Shown here piece after piece: positions 22,379 through 28,583 of a stretch of 28,583 bases of DNA (position 1 is the first letter of the stretch; every line of letters begins with the position of its first letter). The translations under genes and the position numbers were made by a program. The notes under the pieces were generated by a model. The model searched no databases, was not told where the DNA came from, and saw only the letters and a program-made list of their open reading frames with translations. This DNA comes from CAYYJM01 sp964471755 (GTDB taxonomy: Bacteria; Planctomycetota; Planctomycetia; Gemmatales; Gemmataceae). The stretch covers positions 1 to 28,583 of the forward strand of contig CAYYJM010000053.1 in the NCBI GenBank assembly GCA_964471755.1, read 5' to 3'.

Positions 22379-22666
22379 GTTCGATCCCCTCAAAATGCGC
22401 TCTTGGTTCGCTAGCCGGCTCCGATGCACGGCTCACTCAGAACAATTTGACCATCAACAAGCTCATCTACCCACATCAGGCTTCGCAAATATTCCAAACA
22501 TCGCAATTTACCTATCCTGCAACCTTTACAATCGCTATCTCGAACATCGGTCAACGGCACTTCTCCCTGTTCTCTGCGTCCGGTGGAACCAGGATTACGC
22601 TCCGGCCCGGCGAAATCCTACACTAACGTCAGGATTGCATGGACTCCCCTTCCGGAGCAAACGACC
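22379..22666. other. AT-rich divergent intergenic region
   Basis: 288 bases between the CC-PAPT gene and the TIGR02604 gene; clearly richer in A and T than the rest of the window. It must hold two promoters, but I cannot pick a convincing -35/-10 pair (a TTGACC at 22448-22453 has no good -10). No gene seen. Confidence 0.5.
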
Positions 22667-24919
22667 ATGACTCGCTCTCTTCGCGGCGTTCTGTTCGCCG
22701 GGGCCCTGCTCACCCTCGCTTCCCCGGCTGGCCAGGCGGCTCAGGACGCACCGCAGCGGCTCGACCACGGCAAAGCCGAGCCACGCCTCAAGGGCTATTC
22801 CACGCCCCCGGGCTTCAAACTCGAAATCGTCCCCACTCCGACCCTGACTCGCCCCGTAACGTTCAGCTTCACCCCCGCCGGTGTGCCCATCGTCCTCGAA
22901 CCGGCTGCCGGCAAGGTGGCCGTCAAGACCGACGGCGCGACCATCACCTACAAGGACGGCTCGACCCGCAAAATCGCCGTCGCTGGCCGATCTGGACCGG
23001 ACACGATCCAGCTGCTCCGCTCCACGAAGGAAGACGGCCCCTGGGACAAAACCGAGACGGCCCTCAAGGCGGCCAACCTCGGAGCCGTCCTGGCGGCCGA
23101 CGACTGGCTCTACACCGCCACGCCCGGACAGATCGAACGAGTGAAGGCGTCCACCCCGGAAGCAAAGGCCGAGACGATCGCACGCGGCTTCGCCCACGTC
23201 CCCAACGGCGTCACCGGCCTGGCCATCGGTCCCGATCACTGGCTCTACGTCGCTGTCGGAGCCGGCGATCACCACGTCGAGGGAAGCGACGGCAGCAAGG
23301 CCATCGTCCCGGGCACCGGTGCCATCTTCCGCTGCAAACCGGATGGATCACGACTGCACCTCGTCGCTCAGGGCCTCGCTCAGCCGACCGCCCCGACCTG
23401 GGATAGCGTTGGCCAGGCGTTCTTCGCCGATCGGCAGCCCGAGAAGGGCCGGGTCCTGCACCTGCTCGAAGGCAGCGATTACGGCTACACGCTGCCGAGC
23501 CGGCGAGCGAACCCGGTGCCGGAAGCGCTGCGCAAGGAACTCCTGCCGCCGCTGCCGAGCCTGGCTCCGACGCTGGTCCGCACGGCCGGCAGCGCTCCCG
23601 GCGCGATCCTGAGCCCGGCCGAGGCTCGCTGGCCCGGCCACTATCGCGCCCTGCTCCTGGTCGCCGATCCGGCCCGGCACGCCATCACCGCCCTGGGCCT
23701 TATCCCGGAAGGGGCGACCTTCTCGGTGGAACGCTCCTTCGACCTGCTCCTGAGCGAGGACAAGAGCTTCAACCCCGTGGCCCTCAGCGTCGGCCCGGAT
23801 GGAGCGGTCTACCTCCTTGATGGTCGGCCCGAGAGCCGACTACTGCGGCTGACGTGGGCCGGCACCGAGATGGACGAGGCCCTGCCACCGCGCAGCCTGG
23901 ACACCTGGCAGAAACTGCTCAAGGCCAGTGATGAAGACCTGCTCGCCGCCCTGACCACGCCCGAGGCGAGCGATCGCCGATTGGCCGGCGCGGAACTCGG
24001 CCGACGCGGGCCGAAGCAGTTGCCCGGCCTGCTCAAGTTGGCGAAAAATAACGACGAACCTGTCCTGGCTCGCCTCGCCGCCCTGAGCGCCGCCCTGCCC
24101 CTGTGGGACGACGACGTGCGCAAGACCTGCCTGAGTCTGACCCGCACCTCCGAGAACGATCTCCGCCGGCAGGTCGTCCAGGCCCTCGGTCTGTACGCGG
24201 CCCCGCGCGACCTCGGAGTGCAGAACGTGCTGATCAAGATCCTCGACGACGGCGATCTGACCGTGCGGCGAGCGGTGGCCGTGACCATGGGCCGACTGGC
24301 CGCCCCTGGCGCGGTGGACGCCCTGGCCAACACCCTGACCTTCGACGAGGGCCGACATCCGGCCTGGGTGCAGGGCCTCGTTCATGGCATCGACCTGCTC
24401 GGCAAACCTGGCATCGATCGCCTGATCAGCGTGGCCGACAGCGGCGTGGAAACCGAGATCGCCAAGATCGTCCAGGCGTTCACCGCCCTGCACGCACGCC
24501 CGGCCATCGAGGCGTTGCCAAAACTGCTGCTCAACCCGCATCTGACGGCACGCCAGCGGACGCTGCTGCTGCGCACGATCCCCCACTATCGGTTCGATCC
24601 GCCGATCAGCCTCGACTTCATCGCCGCCCACTTCGAGGCGATGCCGGACGAGCCCGCCGAGGTGAAGCTGGCCGCCCTGGAAGGCGTCGCCCTCAGCACG
24701 AGTGCCACATCGCCGAAGCTGACGGCCTGGCTGGTGAGTCTGCTCGGAGACAAGGACGCCCGCGTCGGCCCGGTCGCCCTGCTCACCCTGGCGGGCAAGG
24801 ATCTGGCGTCGGCACGCAAGGCCCTCGCGGGACTGACCGCCGAGACGCGGGCGAAGTGGCTGAGTGAGCTGAAGAAACGCGGCGACGTGGGCGATGCGCT
24901 GCGCCAGCTGGAGAAGTGA
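22667..24919 (+). CDS. PVC-type TIGR02604-like beta-propeller protein with HEAT-like repeats
   Basis: 750 residues. A signal peptide spans about 1-25 (LRGVLFAGALLTLASPAGQAA). The next 400 residues resemble the N-terminal domain of PVC-type membrane-bound dehydrogenases (PPGFKLEIVPTPTLTRPVTF; NGVTGLAIGPDHWLYVAVG; GAIFRCKPDGSRLHLVAQGL; VALSVGPDGAVYLLDGRP), a six-bladed propeller. Residues about 440-750 are helical HEAT-like repeats (RRLAGAELGRRG, LRRQVVQALGLYA, VRRAVAVTMGRLA). The usual C-terminal cytochrome c motif CxxCH is absent, so an electron-transfer role is doubtful here. The protein is exported. The ATG at 22667 has GGAG 10 bases upstream. The gene is divergent from the CC-PAPT gene; its end abuts a palindromic repeat. 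Confidence 0.86.
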   Translation: MTRSLRGVLFAGALLTLASPAGQAAQDAPQRLDHGKAEPRLKGYSTPPGFKLEIVPTPTLTRPVTFSFTPAGVPIVLEPAAGKVAVKTDGATITYKDGSTRKIAVAGRSGPDTIQLLRSTKEDGPWDKTETALKAANLGAVLAADDWLYTATPGQIERVKASTPEAKAETIARGFAHVPNGVTGLAIGPDHWLYVAVGAGDHHVEGSDGSKAIVPGTGAIFRCKPDGSRLHLVAQGLAQPTAPTWDSVGQAFFADRQPEKGRVLHLLEGSDYGYTLPSRRANPVPEALRKELLPPLPSLAPTLVRTAGSAPGAILSPAEARWPGHYRALLLVADPARHAITALGLIPEGATFSVERSFDLLLSEDKSFNPVALSVGPDGAVYLLDGRPESRLLRLTWAGTEMDEALPPRSLDTWQKLLKASDEDLLAALTTPEASDRRLAGAELGRRGPKQLPGLLKLAKNNDEPVLARLAALSAALPLWDDDVRKTCLSLTRTSENDLRRQVVQALGLYAAPRDLGVQNVLIKILDDGDLTVRRAVAVTMGRLAAPGAVDALANTLTFDEGRHPAWVQGLVHGIDLLGKPGIDRLISVADSGVETEIAKIVQAFTALHARPAIEALPKLLLNPHLTARQRTLLLRTIPHYRFDPPISLDFIAAHFEAMPDEPAEVKLAALEGVALSTSATSPKLTAWLVSLLGDKDARVGPVALLTLAGKDLASARKALAGLTAETRAKWLSELKKRGDVGDALRQLEK

Positions 24920-24927
24920 GCCGGGGG

Positions 24928-24957
24928 AACTCCCCCCACTTTCGTGGGGGGCTCGCC
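24928..24957. repeat. Second copy of the dispersed palindrome
   Basis: Identical over 30 bases to 9114-9143: AACT, C-run, CACTTTCGTG, G-run, CTCGCC. It begins 8 bases after the stop of the TIGR02604-like gene and folds into a hairpin with a TTTC loop. Confidence 0.85.
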
Positions 24958-24988
24958 ATGAAGGGCTCGCCATGAAGGGCTCGCCATG
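24950..24988 (+). repeat. 14-bp tandem repeat containing ATG and ribosome-binding site
   Basis: GGCTCGCCATGAAG occurs twice (24950-24963, 24964-24977) and then as GGCTCGCCATGA (24978 on). The third ATG (24986) starts the cysteine desulfurase; each preceding copy supplies GAAGGG 6 bases before the next ATG. The earlier ATGs (24958, 24972) are out of frame. Confidence 0.85.
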
Positions 24989-26083
24989 ATCTACCTCGAC
25001 AACAACGCGACGACGCCGCTGCTGCCCGAGGTGCTGACGGCGATGCGTCCCCACCTTGAGGGTCTGAGCGGCAACCCGGCCAGCGCTCATGGCGTCGGCA
25101 GGCAGGCGCGCCGCGCCCTGGAGGATGCTCGCGAGGAGATTGCCGGCCTGCTCGGAGCCTGGCCCGATGAGGTCGTCTTCACGTCCGGTGCGACCGAGAG
25201 CAATAACCTCGCCCTCGCCGGCGCTCCGCCCGGCCGCCCTGTCTCCAGCGCGATGGAGCATCCGTCCATCGTCGAGCCGTTGCGACAGCTCGAACGAGCC
25301 GGGTTTCCCCTGACCTGGCTCGCGGTGGATGAAGTCGGACGCCTCCCCACGACCGATCCCGGGCCGGTCGGTGATCTGTTCGCCATCCAGCTGGCCAATC
25401 ACGAGGTCGGTACGATCCAGGAGGTCGCCGCCTGGGCCGAGGGGGGCAGACTGCACTGTGACGCGACCCAGGCAGTCGGCAAGATCCACGTCGATTTTCA
25501 CCGTCTCGGCGCGACGACGCTGGCGTTCTCCGGCCACAAGTTCCACGGCCCACGCGGGATCGGTGGTCTGCTCGTCCGCCGGGGAACGTCGCTACGGCCT
25601 CTCATGCAGGGCGGCCATCAGCAGCGCGGCGTCCGACCTGGCACCGAGCCGGTCGCTCTCGTCGTCGGCCTGGCGACCGCACTGCGCCGGGCGATGGAGC
25701 AGCGTGAGGTACGCTGGCGACACGTCCTGACCCTGCGCGGTCAACTGCTCGCGAAACTCGCCGAGGTCGGCGCGGTCCTCAACGGCCCGGCCGAGGGGGG
25801 CATCCCGCACACGGTCAATGTCTCGTTCCCCGGCCTCCGAGGCGATCTGCTGATGATGAGCCTCGATCTGGAGGGCGTCGCCTGTTCGACCGGATCGGCC
25901 TGCTCGTCCGGGTCGCTGCTCCCCTCGCCGGTCCTGCGCGCGATGGGCGTCGGCCCCGAGCGGCTTGCCTCCGCTCTGCGCTTCAGCCTGAGCCCTCTAC
26001 TGTCGCTCGACGAGGTCCTTGAAGCGGGCCGACGCATCGTCCGCGTGGTGCGACGGTTACGGTCAACCGGCCCGGGCGGCTAA
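24986..26083 (+). CDS. Cysteine desulfurase (NifS/IscS family)
   Basis: 365 residues. It removes sulfur from cysteine to give alanine and an enzyme-bound persulfide for Fe-S clusters, thiolated tRNA or other cofactors. Family motifs: MIYLDNNATTPL at the start, GNPASAHGVGR (29-39), TSGATESNN (66-74), SAMEHPSI (88-95) with His92, CDATQAVGK (158-166), SGHKFHGPRGIG (182-193) with the PLP lysine Lys185, and STGSACSSGS (301-310) with the catalytic Cys306 on a short loop of the NifS/IscS type. The Fe-S scaffold genes iscU/nifU are not adjacent. The only ribosome-binding site is the GAAGGG inside the tandem repeat. It lies 121 bases before dnaA. Confidence 0.94.
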   Translation: MIYLDNNATTPLLPEVLTAMRPHLEGLSGNPASAHGVGRQARRALEDAREEIAGLLGAWPDEVVFTSGATESNNLALAGAPPGRPVSSAMEHPSIVEPLRQLERAGFPLTWLAVDEVGRLPTTDPGPVGDLFAIQLANHEVGTIQEVAAWAEGGRLHCDATQAVGKIHVDFHRLGATTLAFSGHKFHGPRGIGGLLVRRGTSLRPLMQGGHQQRGVRPGTEPVALVVGLATALRRAMEQREVRWRHVLTLRGQLLAKLAEVGAVLNGPAEGGIPHTVNVSFPGLRGDLLMMSLDLEGVACSTGSACSSGSLLPSPVLRAMGVGPERLASALRFSLSPLLSLDEVLEAGRRIVRVVRRLRSTGPGG

Positions 26084-26168
26084 CGCTGAACAGACGTCAA
26101 GGATCATCGATCCGAAAAATGCTCCCCATCTCCGCTCCGGACAAGGAGTTAGGCCGCCTTGATTGCGC

Positions 26169-26197
26169 TTGTTCAAGGAGGCCGATTTTGCTAGAAT
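26169..26197 (+). promoter_or_regulatory. dnaA promoter, probably giving a leaderless mRNA
   Basis: TTGTTC (26169-26174), a 17-base spacer, TAGAAT (26192-26197). Seven bases after the -10 comes the ATG at 26205, so the expected start point is on or next to the A of the ATG. A small inverted repeat GGATC-ATC-GATCC lies at 26100-26112 upstream. Confidence 0.6.
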
Positions 26198-26204
26198 TAG
26201 CGAC

Positions 26205-27218
26205 ATGAGCAGGAGGCTCGCGACGGCTATCCCTGGCAGCTCCGAACCGACCTCCGACGAGGTCGTGGAGTTGCCGGAACTGCAACCAGCTCAACGGGCT
26301 CTGGCACGCCTGAAACGCGCCATCCAGGCCGGTCGCTGTCCCCGCAGTCTGTCGCCGCTCTACCTGCATGGCCCGACCGGCTGCGGCAAGAGCCATCTCC
26401 TCGCGAGCCTGCTCGACCGCCTGGGCGAGGAGCATACGACGCTGGTCAGCACCGGCCGCGAACTGGGTCGGCTCCTGACCCAGACTGGGGGGGGCCTGGA
26501 GCCACTCACCTCGGCCAACGTCCTGGTCGTCGAGAACGTGGCCACGCTCCCCGCCTCGGCCAGCGATGGCCTGGCGAGCGTGCTGGATCGCCGCTCTGTC
26601 CGGCGTGCGCCCGTCGTCGTGACCGCGCTGCTTGGGCCGGCCTTGCTGACACGCCACAGCGCCCGCCTGCGGAGTCGGCTGGCCGGTGGACTGGTTCTCC
26701 AGGTGCCCGCCCTGGGGCTGGAAAGTCGGGTACGCTTCCTGTGCGAACAGGCGACCCGGCAGGGCCTGCACCTGGACACGGAAGCCCTGGCCTGGCTGGG
26801 GCAGCAGGTCGGCGGTAGTTTTCGCCAGTTGCTCGGCGTCCTCACCCGGTTGGCCGATCCGTCGCGCGAGCCCGGTTCGTTCAGCCTGGCAGAAGTGCAG
26901 GCCCGACTGGCGGAAGCCGAGACGATCTCGGAGGCGCTGTCCGTCGATCGAATCGCCCGTGAAGTGGGCCGGTTCTATCGGGTGCAACCCGCCCGGTTGC
27001 GCGGCAAGAGTCGGCAGCGGGCAGCGCTGGTGCCTCGCCAGGTGGGCATGTACCTGGCCCGGTTGCTGACCAGTCAGTCGCTGGAGGCGATTGGGGCGTA
27101 CTTCGGCGGTCGGGACCATGCCACCGTGCTGCACGCCTGCCGCAAGGTCGAGCAGGCCCTGGAGTTGGATCCCGAACTGGCCGGAGCGGTGCGGACGCTC
27201 CAGACGACGCTCGGGTAG
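26205..27218 (+). CDS. dnaA: Short DnaA-type replication initiator
   Basis: 337 residues, against about 440-470 for normal DnaA. The missing part is the N-terminal domain I/II, used for self-assembly and helicase loading. The AAA+ core has Walker A GPTGCGKSH (56-64), but Walker B is VLVVEN (106-111) where DnaA has two acidic residues (DD). RLRSRLAGGL (154-163) corresponds to the box VII arginine-finger region. The C-terminal domain (about 245-337) is clearly DnaA: LVPRQVGMYLARLLTSQSLEAIG and the signature GGRDHATVLHACRK (301-314). The frame is open to a TTG at 26163, but that start would place the promoter inside the gene. AAGGAGG at 26175-26181 is too far from the ATG to serve it. Position beside dnaN supports the identity. 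It could alternatively be a DnaA paralogue, with a full-length one elsewhere. Confidence 0.88.
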   Translation: MSRRLATAIPGSSEPTSDEVVELPELQPAQRALARLKRAIQAGRCPRSLSPLYLHGPTGCGKSHLLASLLDRLGEEHTTLVSTGRELGRLLTQTGGGLEPLTSANVLVVENVATLPASASDGLASVLDRRSVRRAPVVVTALLGPALLTRHSARLRSRLAGGLVLQVPALGLESRVRFLCEQATRQGLHLDTEALAWLGQQVGGSFRQLLGVLTRLADPSREPGSFSLAEVQARLAEAETISEALSVDRIAREVGRFYRVQPARLRGKSRQRAALVPRQVGMYLARLLTSQSLEAIGAYFGGRDHATVLHACRKVEQALELDPELAGAVRTLQTTLG

Positions 27219-27251
27219 CTCTGTCAGAGCCGGAGGCCGGGAGGGTTCGAT

Positions 27252-27260
27252 TGTGGAAAA
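27252..27260 (-). promoter_or_regulatory. DnaA box-like site 1
   Basis: TGTGGAAAA, read on the minus strand as TTTTCCACA, one base from the E. coli consensus TTATCCACA. With its flanks it forms a perfect 11-bp inverted repeat with site 2 (27251-27261 and 27386-27396). Confidence 0.65.
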
Positions 27261-27265
27261 CCCGG

Positions 27266-27292
27266 CGCGCACCCGACGCGCACCCGTCGCGC
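27266..27292. repeat. 11-bp tandem repeats (iteron-like)
   Basis: CGCGCACCCGA (27266-27276), CGCGCACCCGT (27277-27287), then a partial copy CGCGC (27288-27292). The period of 11 is about one helical turn, so a protein binding each unit would sit on one face of the DNA. Confidence 0.6.
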
Positions 27293-27386
27293 GGAGTTGG
27301 CGGCGCGGACCTGAGACGGTGATGGCGACAACCGTCGGGAAAACGCGCAACGGTGCGCGTCAGCGGCGCGACGTGAGCGCGTCAGG

Positions 27387-27395
27387 TTTTCCACA
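27387..27395 (+). promoter_or_regulatory. DnaA box-like site 2
   Basis: TTTTCCACA, inverted with respect to site 1 and 126 bases away. Directly followed by the hairpin 27397-27413. Confidence 0.65.
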
Positions 27396-27574
27396 ACTGC
27401 GCCAGCGGCGCAGAGTTGCGGCGGGACAAGACTTACGCCATGAGTAGCGAGTTAGCGACGACATCCGCCCACGACTAACTACTGCTACTGAGTTGAAAAT
27501 ATAGAGGGTAAGGAATTCTCTGGAAGGCCAGACCGAGCCAGGGAAGGAACAGACCGGAGCCAGGGAGGTGGTCG

Positions 27575-28583
27575 ATGAAGGCGAGCTGTCCGCGTGAGGG
27601 GTTGTTGTCGGCCTGCCAGCTGGCCAGCGTGGCCATCCCCACGCGGGAGGTCCGACCCATCCTGAAGAACCTCAAGGCCGTTGCCGACGCCGATCGGTTC
27701 ACTCTGATGGCGACCGACCTGGAACTCGGCATCCGCCTTGACGTGCGCGGCTTGCAGGTCCTGGAACCGGGCGAGGCCATCCTGCCGGCGAACAAGCTGA
27801 TCGCCATCCTCCGCGAAACGCGCGACGACGAGTTGCAGATCGCTGTCGATACCACCACCTGCACCATTCAGGGCGCGTCGTCCTACTTCGAGCTGCCAAG
27901 CGAAGACCCGGCTCAGTTCCCCGACTGGCCCGCGTTCACCGAGGAGAAGTACCACGAGACGACGGCCGGCTCCCTCCGCGAGATGATCCGTCGGGTTCTG
28001 TTCGCCACGGCCGACGATGCTGCTCGCTACTCGATGACCGGCGTCCTGTGGGAACTGGACGGCGAGACGGTCCGGATGGTCGCGACCGATGGCCGACGGC
28101 TGGCCCTCTCCACTGGCATCGCCACACCCAACGGCGGCCATGCGACGGCCAATCAGACTCCCGTCGTCCCGACCAAGGCCATGAGCCTGCTCGAACGCAA
28201 CCTCGTCGATGATCCGGACGCCCTGGTGAAGATCTCGATTCGACCCAACGACGTGCTGTTCCGCACAGAGCGAGCGACGATCTACAGTCGGCTCGTCGAG
28301 GGCCGCTTTCCGGACTATCGGAACGTGCTGCCGAAGAAGCACACGGCCCGAGCGACGATCCCGGCGGCGGCCTTTCAGTCGGCCGTGCGCCAGGCGGCGA
28401 TCATGGCCGACGAGGACACCAAGCGCGTCGGCTTCACCTTCGATCAGAATACCCTGACGCTGGAGGCTCAGGGACCGACCTCAGGCCGGTCGAAGGTCGA
28501 GCTAGCGATTCAGTACGAGGGCAAACGGCTGACGATCAACTTCAACCCCGCGTTCGTGATCGATGTGCTGAAGGTGCTGCCGC
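27575..28583 (+). CDS. dnaN: DNA polymerase III beta subunit (sliding clamp), 5' part
   Basis: The first 336 residues; the gene runs off the window (full clamps are about 370-390). The clamp encircles DNA and tethers polymerase III. It shows the three-domain layout: LASVAIPTREVRPILKNLKAVADADRF with LMATDLELGI in domain 1, then EMIRRVLFATADDAARYSMTGVLWE and VRMVATDGRRLALS in domain 2, and LFRTERATIYSRLVEGRFPDYRNVLP and KVELAIQYEGKRLTINFNPAFVIDVL toward domain 3. The ATG at 27575 has GGGAGG (27563-27568) 6 bases before it. It follows dnaA in the same direction, separated by the candidate origin. Confidence 0.96.
   Translation, partial: MKASCPREGLLSACQLASVAIPTREVRPILKNLKAVADADRFTLMATDLELGIRLDVRGLQVLEPGEAILPANKLIAILRETRDDELQIAVDTTTCTIQGASSYFELPSEDPAQFPDWPAFTEEKYHETTAGSLREMIRRVLFATADDAARYSMTGVLWELDGETVRMVATDGRRLALSTGIATPNGGHATANQTPVVPTKAMSLLERNLVDDPDALVKISIRPNDVLFRTERATIYSRLVEGRFPDYRNVLPKKHTARATIPAAAFQSAVRQAAIMADEDTKRVGFTFDQNTLTLEAQGPTSGRSKVELAIQYEGKRLTINFNPAFVIDVLKVLP

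Larger units (their letters stand above)
27219..27574. other. Candidate origin of replication (oriC) between dnaA and dnaN
   Basis: 356 bases without a gene. It holds two inverted DnaA-box-like sites, an 11-bp tandem repeat, hairpins at 27343-27360 (7-bp stem) and 27397-27413 (CTGCGCC/GGCGCAG), a 6-bp repeat GACGGT/ACCGTC (27315-27336), and an AT-richer right part (about 27437-27525) that could unwind. The dnaA-dnaN position is a common place for oriC. The ribosome-binding site of dnaN closes the region. Confidence 0.55.

Noticed and set aside
22667..24919. Membrane-bound heme dehydrogenase
   Set aside because: The N-terminal propeller fits that family but the CxxCH heme motif is absent from the whole protein.
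23840..25546. 568-residue minus-strand open frame
   Set aside because: Antisense to the TIGR02604-like gene and the cysteine desulfurase, both with full family motifs.
26163..26204. TTG start of dnaA at 26163
   Set aside because: It would put the -35/-10 elements inside the gene, has no ribosome-binding site, and still would not restore domain I.

Overview
The window looks like a piece of a high-GC planctomycete chromosome, most likely of the Gemmataceae/Gemmatales type. Evidence: a repeat-companion domain (TIGR02996) fused to leucine-rich repeats, a paralogous family ending in a DALEDAGC...HCR...LRGCW signature, a DUF1559-type prepilin fragment, a PVC-type TIGR02604 beta-propeller protein, Uma2 and DUF4351 nuclease-fold proteins, and many dispersed palindromic repeats. 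A run of ten N at 1377-1386 shows this is a draft assembly.

Layout. 1-1025: end of an LRR gene with an in-frame stop near the window edge. 1049-1076: bidirectional terminator. 1093-3907 (minus): a CrtI-like FAD oxidoreductase and a secreted protein. 4205-5893: a SulP anion transporter with a STAS domain. 5897-7000: accessory debris, namely a DUF1559 fragment, a 163-bp inverted-repeat element and an HExxH protein whose C-terminus reads into that element. 7033-8962: two Gemmata-type genes. 8963-9254: palindrome mosaic. 9255-10909: M48 peptidase and Uma2 protein. 10962-14609: isochorismatase-like hydrolase, class V aminotransferase, hemB and a DUF4351 protein, closely packed. 14704-17880 (minus): a membrane-anchored sigma-54 activator, divergent from an alpha/beta hydrolase (18412-19254) that has a -24/-12-like element upstream. 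19499-20962: a UDP-galactopyranose-mutase-like flavoprotein. 21062-21424: a 59-aa protein with a strong terminator, then a CAT-anticodon tRNA. 21425-21940: a 27-bp-arm palindrome and otherwise no genes. 21941-22378 (minus): a secreted CC-PAPT repeat protein. 22667-24919: a TIGR02604/HEAT-like protein. 24986-26083: cysteine desulfurase. 26205-end: a short dnaA, a candidate replication origin and the start of dnaN.

The most interesting part is the right end. The dnaA gene encodes only about 337 residues. It lacks the N-terminal domain I/II and has a degenerate Walker B, but keeps Walker A and the DNA-binding signature. A promoter-like TTGTTC-N17-TAGAAT places the predicted transcript start almost on the ATG, suggesting a leaderless message. 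The 356-bp gap before dnaN carries two inverted TTTTCCACA-type DnaA boxes, 11-bp tandem repeats, several hairpins and an AT-richer flank, which together make a good oriC candidate.

The second theme is regulatory. The 1058-aa sigma-54 activator combines a membrane sensor with GAF, AAA+ and Fis domains, and its neighbour carries a plausible sigma-54 promoter. The third is repeat biology: at least four palindromic families sit between genes, and they supply a stop codon (6377) and a ribosome-binding site (24974-24979) to neighbouring genes.
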